DNA from: Bacteroidaceae bacterium | GTDB lineage: Bacteria > Bacteroidota > Bacteroidia > Bacteroidales > Bacteroidaceae | Reading direction: 5' to 3' | Assembly (NCBI GenBank): GCA_028707655.1 | Contig: JAQWAN010000010.1 | Span: 1 to 18,036, forward strand | DNA length: 18,036 nt | In this document: piece by piece, positions 1 to 7,931 of the stretch | How the letters are laid out: every line of letters starts with the position of its first letter | How positions within the stretch are numbered: position 1 is the first letter of the stretch | Position numbers and translations under genes: made by a program | Notes under the pieces: model-generated | The model's database searches: none | Seen by the model: only the letters and a program-made list of their open reading frames with translations | Told to the model about the DNA's origin: nothing

Positions 1-77
1 TAGAGAGAGGAGCAACTGGTTGTTAGCCAAAGAGTGGCAACAAGAAACAGCAAAGGTAGTATCGTCCGATTATACAT
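1..77 (-). CDS. N-terminus of a putative lipoprotein (partial)
   Basis: The first 25 codons of a minus-strand gene that leaves the window at its left edge. The ATG lies at 77-75, 6 bp after the dut stop, so the two genes are probably co-transcribed. The peptide begins MYNRTILPLLFLVATLW and continues into LTTSCSS. This is a type II signal peptide with a short charged start, a hydrophobic core and a lipobox (L-T-T-S-C), so the mature protein should be a membrane-anchored lipoprotein with Cys22 as the lipidated residue. In Bacteroides genomes, as I recall, the gene after dut is often a tetratricopeptide-repeat lipoprotein. That identity is inferred from context only, because the functional domain lies outside the window. 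Confidence 0.6.
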   Translation of the reverse strand, partial: MYNRTILPLLFLVATLWLTTSCSSL

Positions 78-83
78 AGCTAA

Positions 84-518
84 TTATTCTTTACCAGTAT
101 GACCAAAGCCACCAACACCACGTTGGGTAACGCTAAGCTCTTTTACTTCTATCCATTGCGCTTGTGTATATTGTGCAATCACCATTTGTGCAATACGTTC
201 GCCATCTTCTATCACAAATTCTTGATTAGATAGGTTGACCAAAACAATGCCTATCTCTCCGCGATAGTCGGCATCAATTGTTCCGGGTGAATTCAAAACA
301 GAAATACCCTTTTTTATGGCCAAACCACTACGAGGACGCACCTGCGCTTCATAACCCTGAGGCAATGCAATATATAGTCCAGTAGGTACTAAACAACGTG
401 CTAAAGGAGCTAAAACAATGGGTTCCTCTAGATTGGCACGTAGGTCCATTCCAGCAGACAATAGGGTGGCATACGAAGGTAATGGATGGTTTGATTTATT
501 TATGACTTGAATTTTCAT
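84..518 (-). CDS. dut: dUTP diphosphatase (dUTPase)
   Basis: Hydrolyses dUTP to dUMP and pyrophosphate. This keeps uracil out of DNA and supplies the precursor of dTMP. All five motifs of the trimeric dUTPase family are present: AGMDLRA (residues 22-28), PRSGLA (62-67), GTIDADYRGE (79-88, with D82 as the expected catalytic Asp and Y85 stacking on uracil), GERIAQMVI (106-114) and the glycine-rich C-terminal arm RGVGGFGHTG (133-142). I chose the ATG at 518, giving 144 residues, which is the usual family length. The frame can be extended to a TTG at 527, but the three extra residues add nothing. The gene is divergent from dgt, and both products act on nucleotide pools. No clear promoter box was found upstream. 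Confidence 0.96.
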   Translation of the reverse strand: MKIQVINKSNHPLPSYATLLSAGMDLRANLEEPIVLAPLARCLVPTGLYIALPQGYEAQVRPRSGLAIKKGISVLNSPGTIDADYRGEIGIVLVNLSNQEFVIEDGERIAQMVIAQYTQAQWIEVKELSVTQRGVGGFGHTGKE

Positions 519-636
519 AGGGAGCAATTATGTTAGTTTGAAATGCGAAAATACATAATTCAAGTCAATTAATCGTGGAATTTTATTTTTTTAAACGAAA
601 AGAAAAACAGAACAACTTATATTCATTGCTTTTTTC

Positions 637-644
637 TACCTTTG
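637..644 (+). promoter_or_regulatory. candidate -7 promoter box for dgt
   Basis: TACCTTTG matches the Bacteroidota -7 consensus TAnnTTTG and ends 26 bp before the dgt ATG. No TTTG-like -33 element is seen at the usual 19-21 bp spacing, so the call rests on the -7 box and its position in the dut-dgt divergent intergenic region (519-670). Confidence 0.4.
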
Positions 645-670
645 TGTATTAACACTTACATTAAAAAAGT

Positions 671-1996
671 ATGGATTGGAATCAATTACTATCAACGAAA
701 CGTTTTGGATTAGAGGCCTATCATGAGCCTCACAAAGATGACCGTTCTACCTTTCAGCGAGATTTTGACCGCCTTATCTTTTCCGCTCCTTTTAGACGTT
801 TACAGAATAAAACACAAGTGTTTCCATTACCTGGTAGTATATTTGTACATAATCGATTAACACATAGCCTGGAGGTCTCTTGTGTAGGCCGATCGTTGGG
901 CAACGATGTGGCTAAAGCTCTCATCGAGAAAGAACCCACACTAAAAAAAAGTCACGTACAAGAGATTGGTACCATTGTATCGGCAGCCTGCTTGGCACAC
1001 GACATGGGTAACCCACCCTTTGGACATTCGGGAGAGAAGGCTATATCCACCTATTTTTCGGAAGGAAAAGGATTGTATTTAAAGAGTAGATTAACCGCTG
1101 AGGAGTGGGACGATTTGATTCATTTTGAGGGGAACGCTAATGCTTTCCGACTTTTAACCCATCAGTTTAAGGGACGACGAAAGGGTGGCTTTGCCCTGAC
1201 CTATCCCACACTGGCTGCTATTGTAAAATATCCCTACTCCGCACAGTTAGCTGGGGAGAAATCAAAATTTGGTTTCTTTAAAAGTGAGAAAGCCGATTTT
1301 GCTACGGTTGCCAACCATCTAGGCATGCTATGTGTACAGAAAGAGCCACTTCGATATGCCCGTCATCCGCTTGTGTATCTAGTAGAAGCTGCAGATGATA
1401 TCTGCTACCAACTCATGGATATAGAGGATGCGCATAAGCTAAAAATATTAACCACAGAGGAGACCAAGGCCCTTTTTATGGCTTTCCTAGATGAACACCG
1501 ATTGCAACGTACACTAGAGGTCTTTAAGATGGTAGAGGATATTAACGAACAGATTGTTTATCTACGCTCCATTGTGATTGGTATCTTGATTGGTGAGTGT
1601 GTAACCACTTTTATGGAGCACGAAGAGGAGTTCTTGGCTGGTACACGTACCACACCACTGATGGAAAGCATCACCGCACGTTCGCGTAAAGCCTACCAAG
1701 ATTGCTCAACCACTGCCTTTGCTAAGATTTATCGCTCCAAAGAGGTGCTAGATGTTGAATTAGCGGGTTATCGCATTGTAACAACACTATTAGATGGATT
1801 GATTGAAGCGGTTACCTCGCCAGATAAGGCCTACTCTAAATTGCTGATTGGCAGAATATCTAGTCAGTACCAGATTGATGCACCCACGCTTTATGGTAAG
1901 ATACAGGCGGTGTTAGATTTTATCTCTGGCATGACGGATATCTATGCTCTCGATTTATATCGGAAGATTAACGGTAACAGCTTACCTGCTATTTAA
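671..1996 (+). CDS. dgt: dGTP triphosphohydrolase (HD-domain dNTPase)
   Basis: A cytoplasmic HD-superfamily enzyme that cleaves dGTP, and in related members other dNTPs, to the deoxynucleoside and triphosphate. The metal-binding HD signature is complete: H65 in NRLTHSLEV, H110-D111 in CLAHDMGNPPFGHSGE and D242 in EAADDICY. H119 of the FGHSGE segment and the HFEGNANAFR segment (151-160) are typical of Dgt. The length of 441 residues fits full-length Dgt homologues. The start at 671 follows a candidate -7 box. The stop is interlocked with that of the convergent GH92 gene: both TAA codons use the same TTAA at 1993-1996. dNTPase activity is well supported, while preference for dGTP over other dNTPs is assumed from the family name. 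Confidence 0.95.
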   Translation: MDWNQLLSTKRFGLEAYHEPHKDDRSTFQRDFDRLIFSAPFRRLQNKTQVFPLPGSIFVHNRLTHSLEVSCVGRSLGNDVAKALIEKEPTLKKSHVQEIGTIVSAACLAHDMGNPPFGHSGEKAISTYFSEGKGLYLKSRLTAEEWDDLIHFEGNANAFRLLTHQFKGRRKGGFALTYPTLAAIVKYPYSAQLAGEKSKFGFFKSEKADFATVANHLGMLCVQKEPLRYARHPLVYLVEAADDICYQLMDIEDAHKLKILTTEETKALFMAFLDEHRLQRTLEVFKMVEDINEQIVYLRSIVIGILIGECVTTFMEHEEEFLAGTRTTPLMESITARSRKAYQDCSTTAFAKIYRSKEVLDVELAGYRIVTTLLDGLIEAVTSPDKAYSKLLIGRISSQYQIDAPTLYGKIQAVLDFISGMTDIYALDLYRKINGNSLPAI

Positions 1997-4236
1997 TAGG
2001 ACAACTGCAGAGAGCCAGCCTCTAATAAATCGTGGTGACTGATTCTAAATCCAGCCTTTTTACCTTGGAGCGAAACACGACGAATAAATCCATCTTTCTT
2101 CTTCGAGGTTTTCTCTATCACGAGTTTATCTTTGCTATAGTAGTTCTGGTTGAGCTCTATCGTGATTTTATCAAAGACGGGCGAGGTTACTGTATACATT
2201 GGAACCCCTGGACAATCGGGATAAATGCCCATCATACTAAAGATGGCCCAAGTAGACATGGTTCCAGCATCATCGTTTCCAGGAATACCATCTGGTTTTG
2301 TGGTAAAATAACGATCTAACAGACGTTTCACCTCTTTCTGGGTGCGCCACTCCTCGCCTTTACAGCGACTAAAGAGATAGGGATAAGCAATATTTGGTTC
2401 ATTAGCTGGGTCGTACCAACCTTTATCAAAGACCTGTTGTAATTGCGCTACAAATTTTTTCTGACCACCAATCCGCTTTATCAATCGAGGTATATCATGT
2501 GGCACATAGTAGGCATAATTCCAAGCGGTTCCTTCGTGAAAACCAGCACAAGGCTCAAAATCGGCTCCCTCTAAACTGTTGAAAGGGGTAAAGAAGGTAC
2601 CATCTGCCAACTTAGGACGCATCATCCGGTCCGCTTTGCTAAAATAATTGGCATAACCTAAGGAGCGTTTATAGAGTATCTTAGCATCCTCTTTCTCGCC
2701 CAACTCCTCGGCTAAGGTGGCTAAGGCATAATCGGCTACATAATACTCTAGAGCATGACTCACCGAGTTGTCGTAACGCTCTGTTAAAGGTACATAGCCT
2801 AAACGCATATAAGCATCGTTATCCGGACGAAGGGGGTTCTCTTTTCCGGGCGTAAAGGCTCCTTTTCGCATGGCTTGATAGGCCTCATGGATATCAAAAT
2901 CGCGTAATCCTTTTTTCCAAGTATCTACTAACACGGGGATAGCAGGGTCGCCCTCCATGGTGTAGGTTTCTTGACTGTATAGTTCCCATTTAGGTAACCA
3001 GCCATTTTCTTTATACATCCCCAACATAGAGTGTACCATATCCATCTGACGCTCGGGATAGACTAGTGTCAGGAGCTGATGGAGATTACGATAGGTATCC
3101 CACAAAGAGAAAACGGTATACCGATCGCCTTTAGCCATATGGCCAACACTCTTTTGCCCCATGGTGATATAATCACCATTTACATCATTGAGCACATTGG
3201 GATGTAGCAATGCATGATAAAGTGCGGTATAAAACACCTCTTTATTCGCTTTTGTTCCACCCTCTACTTTAATCTTGGAGAGCTCCTTGTTCCACGCGGC
3301 ACGTGCCTCGGAACGAATGGTTTCAAAACTGGCTTGATGCAGCTCTTGTTCTAGGTTTAAGCGGGCATTTTCTATGCTAACAAAAGAAACAGCAATGCTT
3401 ACCTCTACGGTCTCATTGGCTTTTGTTTGGTAGGTAAGCCATGCACCTATATCATCACCCGCTATGTCGCGGTGATAGTTGCTGTAGATTTTTCGTTTGC
3501 CACTATTCACATCCCATTCGGCTTCTACACCCTTTAACTCGGGTTGTTTCTTCCAATAACCTTTAGCTTGTGGTGCTTTGTTTACACGCATCACAAAATA
3601 GATAGGGAAAACGGCATCGGCATGGTAACAAAAAGTACCCATCATACGCATACCCTGCAGGTCGCCATTAGGCATCCAACGCATATAGGCTCCTGTTTCA
3701 TTACTCAAAGAGGCGCCTAGGTTTAAGATAAGGTTACTCTCTCCAGCAGGAAAAGTGAAACGACTAACCCCTACACGTGGTGTAGCAGTTGCTTCTGCCA
3801 AGATATTATAGTGAGTAAGATAGGTACTATAATATCCTGGAGAGGCTGTTTCTTGTTTATATTGACTACCATATTTTGCATAATCCACCTCTAGTTTGCC
3901 CTGTGTGGGCATCAATAATAGGCCGCCCAATTCAGGACAACCTACTCCACTTAGATTAACATGCGAAAAGCCAGTAAAAAAGCTATTCGTATGGTCATAG
4001 GGAGTGCTCCACCATCGAGCATCTTTATCGTATGTGTTGGCATCGCTTCCCATCACATTGAAAGGAGAGACACTCATCATCCCCCAAGGGGTAATGGCTC
4101 CAGGATTACAGGTTCCAAAATTAGTGGTTCCCACAAAAGGATTCACATAATCAACAGGAGCTGTTACTTGCTGTGCATCTGCCGTAAAAGCAACGCATAT
4201 CCATAAAAGGGTAAAAAAAGAATGGCGCAAAAACAT
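1993..4236 (-). CDS. GH92 family alpha-mannosidase
   Basis: An exported glycoside hydrolase of 747 residues. The N-terminus has a classical signal peptide (MFLRHSFFTLLWICVAFTADA, likely cleaved after ADA) and no lipobox, so a periplasmic location is likely. The mature protein starts with the family hallmark YVNPFVGT and has long blocks typical of GH92, an inverting Ca2+-dependent exo-alpha-mannosidase family abundant in Bacteroidota. E568 in HEGTAWNY corresponds to the general acid (Glu533 of Bt3990), and D655-D656 in GNDDAGTMS lie where the base aspartates are expected. It is the third gene of an operon after the MFS permease and GH130, starting 23 bp after the GH130 stop. It probably trims alpha-mannosyl residues from high-mannose N-glycans or similar chains before import. 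Linkage specificity (alpha-1,2, 1,3 or 1,6) cannot be read from the sequence. Confidence 0.93.
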   Translation of the reverse strand: MFLRHSFFTLLWICVAFTADAQQVTAPVDYVNPFVGTTNFGTCNPGAITPWGMMSVSPFNVMGSDANTYDKDARWWSTPYDHTNSFFTGFSHVNLSGVGCPELGGLLLMPTQGKLEVDYAKYGSQYKQETASPGYYSTYLTHYNILAEATATPRVGVSRFTFPAGESNLILNLGASLSNETGAYMRWMPNGDLQGMRMMGTFCYHADAVFPIYFVMRVNKAPQAKGYWKKQPELKGVEAEWDVNSGKRKIYSNYHRDIAGDDIGAWLTYQTKANETVEVSIAVSFVSIENARLNLEQELHQASFETIRSEARAAWNKELSKIKVEGGTKANKEVFYTALYHALLHPNVLNDVNGDYITMGQKSVGHMAKGDRYTVFSLWDTYRNLHQLLTLVYPERQMDMVHSMLGMYKENGWLPKWELYSQETYTMEGDPAIPVLVDTWKKGLRDFDIHEAYQAMRKGAFTPGKENPLRPDNDAYMRLGYVPLTERYDNSVSHALEYYVADYALATLAEELGEKEDAKILYKRSLGYANYFSKADRMMRPKLADGTFFTPFNSLEGADFEPCAGFHEGTAWNYAYYVPHDIPRLIKRIGGQKKFVAQLQQVFDKGWYDPANEPNIAYPYLFSRCKGEEWRTQKEVKRLLDRYFTTKPDGIPGNDDAGTMSTWAIFSMMGIYPDCPGVPMYTVTSPVFDKITIELNQNYYSKDKLVIEKTSKKKDGFIRRVSLQGKKAGFRISHHDLLEAGSLQLSY

Positions 4237-4259
4237 GGCAATATAGTTTATATCAATAC

Positions 4260-5258
4260 TTAAATAATAGAGGTGCGTTTGGTAAATTCAATAATCTCTG
4301 GAATATAACCAAAGGTTAATCCAGTTACCGTATCGGCACAACCATAATAGACTGCAATACGGCCCGATTCTACATCGTGCAAAGCAGCACAAGGGAAACA
4401 TACATTAGGTACATCGCCCATACACTCATAATCTTTCTGTGGAGAGATCAAATAGGGTCCAGAACGATATTTCACTTTCCAAGGCTCATCAATATCTAGG
4501 ATGGCAGAGCCAAAGCTATACACAAAGCCGTTGCAGGTGGCTAACACACCATGATAGATGAGCAACCAACCCTCTGAGGTCTCAATAGGAATAGGTCCAG
4601 CACCAATCTTGGTACATTGCCATGCACTATCTTCAAATGGTGCAGGAGCCATTACATGACGATGACGTCCCCAGAATTTTAAATCTGGACTCTCGCTATA
4701 GAAGATATCACCAAAGGGGGTATGGCCATTATCACTAGGTCTACTTAACATGGCAAAACGACCATTTATCTTACGAGGAAACATTACACCATTTCTATTA
4801 AATGGAATAAAAGCATTCTCTTCTTGGTGAAAAGTCTTAAAATCATCGGTCCAAGCTACACCAATGGTAGGTCCATGATAGCCATTACACCAGGTTACAT
4901 AAAAACGACCGTCGATGCAACAAACACGTGGATCGTATCCATATACCCATGCACCAATCTCTTTATCTTCACATTCAAAAGTTAGTGGTTCAGGATTAAT
5001 ATCCCAGTTAAAAGCATCTTTACTAAATCCAACATGCAAACGCATACGACGATTGGTATCGTCACAACGAAAGACACCAGCAAAGCCACCTTCAAAAGGA
5101 ACAACTGCACTATTAAAAATGCTGTTGGAAGTGGGCAATAAATCACGACGAATAACAGGGTTTTCACTGTATCTCCACATCACTTCTTTTGAGCCTTCTG
5201 GTCTATCTTGCCAAGGCATGTTAGGCAACGAATTGCCTGTAATTTTCAACTTATCCAT
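4260..5258 (-). CDS. GH130 beta-1,4-mannosyl phosphorylase (mannosyl-GlcNAc or mannooligosaccharide type)
   Basis: A 332-residue five-bladed beta-propeller enzyme without a signal peptide, hence cytoplasmic. GH130 enzymes use phosphate to release alpha-mannose 1-phosphate from beta-mannosides. The GYDPRV motif (107-112) contains D109, the family's proton donor. Other recognisable blocks are NSAVVPFEGGFAGVFRCDD (49-67), FPRKINGRFAMLSRPSD and the C-terminal FPCAAL/AVYYGCADT region. The arrangement resembles the Bacteroides beta-1,4-mannosyl-N-acetylglucosamine phosphorylases (BT1033-like), which act on the Man-GlcNAc unit left from N-glycan cores and sit beside an MFS transporter. Context here (MFS upstream by 22 bp, GH92 downstream) supports that role. 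Mannooligosaccharide phosphorylase is the main alternative within the same subfamily. Confidence 0.88.
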   Translation of the reverse strand: MDKLKITGNSLPNMPWQDRPEGSKEVMWRYSENPVIRRDLLPTSNSIFNSAVVPFEGGFAGVFRCDDTNRRMRLHVGFSKDAFNWDINPEPLTFECEDKEIGAWVYGYDPRVCCIDGRFYVTWCNGYHGPTIGVAWTDDFKTFHQEENAFIPFNRNGVMFPRKINGRFAMLSRPSDNGHTPFGDIFYSESPDLKFWGRHRHVMAPAPFEDSAWQCTKIGAGPIPIETSEGWLLIYHGVLATCNGFVYSFGSAILDIDEPWKVKYRSGPYLISPQKDYECMGDVPNVCFPCAALHDVESGRIAVYYGCADTVTGLTFGYIPEIIEFTKRTSII

Positions 5259-5280
5259 ACTACTATTTTATTAAATTTGA

Positions 5281-6582
5281 CTACGAATTAACTTCTTCTC
5301 CTTCTATGGGTAATTCTTTGTGAAACGGAACAAATTTGGTGGCTATTAATGCAGGAATGGCGGCTACCATCACAATTGCAAAAAACAGGGTGTACCCCAA
5401 CCAACCACAGAGATAGCCACTAAGCATACCAGGAATCATATAACCTAAGTTCATTATTCCAGTTGCAAAAGCATAATGTGCCATTTTATGTTTTCCACGT
5501 GCCACTTCTTGCATCATAAACAACATTAATCCAACAAAACCAAAACCATAGCCAAAATATTCTAACACAATACCACTACCCACAAGCCATAAGCTCTCGG
5601 GTTGATAAATGGCAAGGATAAAATAGACTATAAATGGTATGTTAAAGGATAAACAGAGGGAAAATAGGGTGCGCTTTAAATTGCTTCTAGCAATATAATA
5701 GCCAGCGAGTAGACTACCTAACAAAAATGCGGCGGCACCAAAAGAGCCATATACTAAACCGATATCTTGCACAGAAAGTCCAAGACCGCCATTTGCTACA
5801 CTATCTTTTAAGAACAGTGGCACCATCTTTATGGCCAATCCTTCTGCTAAACGATAGAGGAGAATAAAAACAAGGTAGAATATAACGTGTTTCTTTTGAA
5901 AAAAGGTGACAACAACCTCTTTTATTAATGCAAAAACCTCTTTCGACGATTTTTGCTTACCAATAGATACTTTATTAGCGGTTCCTGGCAAAACAAAATG
6001 ATGATAAAGGCCAATACAGATCATGATGCAAGCATACAATGCCATGATGATCATCCAAGCGATAAGTGCACCCATGGAGTCTTTTAACCAACCGGCTAAA
6101 TAGACTAAAGCTCCAGAGGTTAGTATCTTGGCTAAATTGTAAGAGGCACCTTGCCAACCAATATATTTAGCTTGTTCACTAGAAGAGAGTTCCTCTAGAT
6201 AAACACCATCGGCTACAATATCATGCGTAGCACCACTTAGTGCCACTACACCCATCAATGCAATAGAGATAGCAAAGAAATGATTTAGTGGAAGGGATAA
6301 AGCTAAAAGTGCAAAACAGATGCCGGAAACGATTTGCGTTAGAATAACGATTTGTTTTTTTGTTTTTGCCATTTCTAATAAAGGACTCCACAAAAACTTA
6401 AGGGTCCAAGGCAACATGATAGCAGAGGTAAAAAGACCTATTTGCTCTTTACTAATGCCCAAATCGTCGAACATTAGCACAGACACCATGGATAAAACAA
6501 CAAATGGGAGGCCCATTGCAAAATAAAGAGAGGGGATCCAGGTTCTAGGATCTTTTTTTTTGATCGTATTCATTTGATTCAT
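5281..6582 (-). CDS. MFS sugar/glycoside permease (AmpG/PAT-like)
   Basis: A 433-residue polytopic inner-membrane protein with about 12 hydrophobic segments, from residue 16 (WIPSLYFAMGLPFVVLSMVSV) to residue 418. It has a charged cytoplasmic stretch near the middle (residues 200-217), typical of the two six-helix halves of the major facilitator superfamily. The N-terminal pattern GLPFVVLSMVSVLMFDDLGIS resembles the AmpG/PAT branch. As first gene of the operon with GH130 and GH92, its likely job is to import the mannosyl disaccharide or oligosaccharide that the phosphorylase consumes. A muropeptide carrier is the alternative by homology but fits the context less well. The start at 6582 follows a candidate -7 box by 27 bp; an ATG three codons later is equally usable. 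It ends with TAG, one of two genes here that do. Confidence 0.85.
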   Translation of the reverse strand: MNQMNTIKKKDPRTWIPSLYFAMGLPFVVLSMVSVLMFDDLGISKEQIGLFTSAIMLPWTLKFLWSPLLEMAKTKKQIVILTQIVSGICFALLALSLPLNHFFAISIALMGVVALSGATHDIVADGVYLEELSSSEQAKYIGWQGASYNLAKILTSGALVYLAGWLKDSMGALIAWMIIMALYACIMICIGLYHHFVLPGTANKVSIGKQKSSKEVFALIKEVVVTFFQKKHVIFYLVFILLYRLAEGLAIKMVPLFLKDSVANGGLGLSVQDIGLVYGSFGAAAFLLGSLLAGYYIARSNLKRTLFSLCLSFNIPFIVYFILAIYQPESLWLVGSGIVLEYFGYGFGFVGLMLFMMQEVARGKHKMAHYAFATGIMNLGYMIPGMLSGYLCGWLGYTLFFAIVMVAAIPALIATKFVPFHKELPIEGEEVNS

Positions 6583-6854
6583 AAGTATTTTTTAAGGTCT
6601 GAATGGTCGCAAAGATAATAATATTTAGGTAGCTTGGTTGTTATGCATAAAAAAATGAGTGCAAACCGTACTTTCCCAAGCAAAGAAGCACCCATTTTTA
6701 ATATGAAAAAAACTACTTACTTCTAATAAAACAACTCACCCGCTAGAAATGCCTAATAGAGTTGCGTTAAAAAAAGATTTTTATAGTATTTGCACATAAT
6801 GAAACATTTTGAAGAGATCTGTTAAAACTAAAACGGGGTAAAGAGGGCGCACAA
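6583..6854. other. intergenic region upstream of the mannoside operon
   Basis: No convincing gene is present. Features seen are the operon promoter (6610-6617), a minus-strand hairpin with arms 6688-6693 and 6657-6662 (GGGTGC/GCACTC, one G-T pair, 25-nt loop) followed by seven T on that strand at 6655-6649, and a weaker 6-bp inverted repeat CAACTC/GAGTTG at 6732-6737 and 6759-6764. The first hairpin is terminator-like and lies between the korB terminator and the operon promoter, so it may insulate the operon from readthrough. Both hairpins are speculative. Confidence 0.3.
6610..6617 (-). promoter_or_regulatory. candidate -7 promoter box of the MFS-GH130-GH92 operon
   Basis: On the minus strand the sequence TATCTTTG is an exact match to the Bacteroidota -7 consensus TAnnTTTG. 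It lies 27 bp before the first ATG of the operon (6582). No clear TTTG -33 box is seen about 19-21 bp further upstream, which would suit a promoter that depends on an activator. Confidence 0.5.
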
Positions 6855-6894
6855 AAAAAGGTCTTATAGATTTTTATCTCTATAAGACCTTTTT
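6855..6894 (-). terminator. Rho-independent terminator of korAB
   Basis: A perfect 16-bp inverted repeat (arms 6855-6870 and 6879-6894, core AGGTCTTATAGA) with an 8-nt loop. It starts 22 bp after the korB stop, and on the minus strand the stem ends in a run of seven T. The arms' own A/T ends would let it work in either direction, but only korB transcription arrives from the coding side. Confidence 0.85.
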
Positions 6895-6916
6895 AATAAG
6901 CTAAAAATAGCTGTTT

Positions 6917-7927
6917 CTATTTCACTTCCCAAGTGTCATTAGTTAACAATAACTCGTTGAAATTGTGATATTTTTTCTTGGCTTTTACATCTTCTATCTG
7001 CTGCTCTACTGCTGCATCGTAAGTTGGTGCTTCCACATCACGAATAACTCCTAAAGCAACTGGAAAATCTGGACCCTCCATCAAAGCTAGTTTAGTATGC
7101 AACGTATTGTCTAAACAAGTGGCATCATGCACCAAGATATCTTTCTCGGTGATACCGTTCTCGCCCAACTTGACCACTTTTAAGCCAAAACCATCTTGTT
7201 GTAATCCAAACTCTTTGTTCTCACCAAAAAGCATCGGTTTACCCTGCTCTAAATAGAGTGCATTTTTAGCACGTGCATCTTTAGTTGCCAATCGATCAAA
7301 GATGCCATTATTAAAGATCACACAATTTTGTAGAACCTCTACTACAGAAGCACCTTTGTGCTTTGCAGCGGCTTTTAATACGTCCATCGTGGCTGCTATT
7401 TCTACGGCTACACAACGAGCAAAGAAATGGCCACGTGCGCCAAAGCATAATTCTGCAGGTCTAAAGGGATCTTCTACCGTTCCAAAAGGAGAGGATTTGC
7501 TAACAAATCCACGGGCAGAAGTTGGTGAATATTGACCCTTTGTTAAACCATAAATACGATTGTTTAGTAGAATCATATTTATATCTATGTTACGACGCAT
7601 AGCATGGATAAAATGATTACCACCAATGGCTAAACCATCGCCATCTCCAGATACTTGCCAAACAGTAAGTTTAGGATTGGCCACCTTTACGCCCGTAGCA
7701 ACAGCTACTGCTCTACCATGAATGGTATGCATGGCATAGGTGTGCATATAATAGGGCAAACGAGAGGAGCAACCAATACCGGAAATGACGGCAATCTCAT
7801 GGGGAGGGACATTCAAGTCTACCATTGCTCTATGTAAAGAGCTCAAAAAACCATGATCTCCACATCCAGGGCACCAACGAGGTTGGCCCATTTTATAATC
7901 TTTTATTGTGTATTTATTTTCTTCCAT
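6917..7927 (-). CDS. korB: 2-oxoglutarate:ferredoxin oxidoreductase, beta subunit
   Basis: The thiamine-diphosphate and Fe-S subunit of a 2-oxoacid:ferredoxin oxidoreductase, which interconverts 2-oxoglutarate + CoA with succinyl-CoA + CO2 while reducing ferredoxin. Four cysteines at the expected places can bind the [4Fe-4S] cluster: C19 and C22 (CPGCGDHG), C53 (GIGCSSR) and C201 (QNCVIFN). The ThDP/Mg2+ motif GDGDGLAIGGNHF spans 94-106 and ends with the NN pair at 122-123. At 336 residues it is the usual KorB length. It starts 4 bp after the korA stop, so the subunits are co-translated. The substrate (2-oxoglutarate versus another 2-oxoacid) is inferred from overall similarity. The gene ends with TAG and is followed by a strong terminator. 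Confidence 0.92.
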   Translation of the reverse strand: MEENKYTIKDYKMGQPRWCPGCGDHGFLSSLHRAMVDLNVPPHEIAVISGIGCSSRLPYYMHTYAMHTIHGRAVAVATGVKVANPKLTVWQVSGDGDGLAIGGNHFIHAMRRNIDINMILLNNRIYGLTKGQYSPTSARGFVSKSSPFGTVEDPFRPAELCFGARGHFFARCVAVEIAATMDVLKAAAKHKGASVVEVLQNCVIFNNGIFDRLATKDARAKNALYLEQGKPMLFGENKEFGLQQDGFGLKVVKLGENGITEKDILVHDATCLDNTLHTKLALMEGPDFPVALGVIRDVEAPTYDAAVEQQIEDVKAKKKYHNFNELLLTNDTWEVK

Positions 7928-7931
7928 CTTA

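Noticed and set aside
2032..5274. Plus-strand frames inside GH92 and GH130 (up to 119 codons)
   Set aside because: They lie antisense to well-supported enzymes and lack recognisable motifs.
6655..6726. 23-residue plus-strand frame (MSANRTFPSKEAP...) that could be a leader peptide
   Set aside because: No promoter or start context was seen, and nothing follows it on the plus strand for it to regulate.
5281..6919. Genome-wide reassignment of TAG as a sense codon
   Set aside because: The MFS gene (stop 5283-5281) and korB (stop 6919-6917) both end with TAG at the expected protein length. Reading through would add only short, unrelated tails; in korB the TAG is followed shortly by the terminator.
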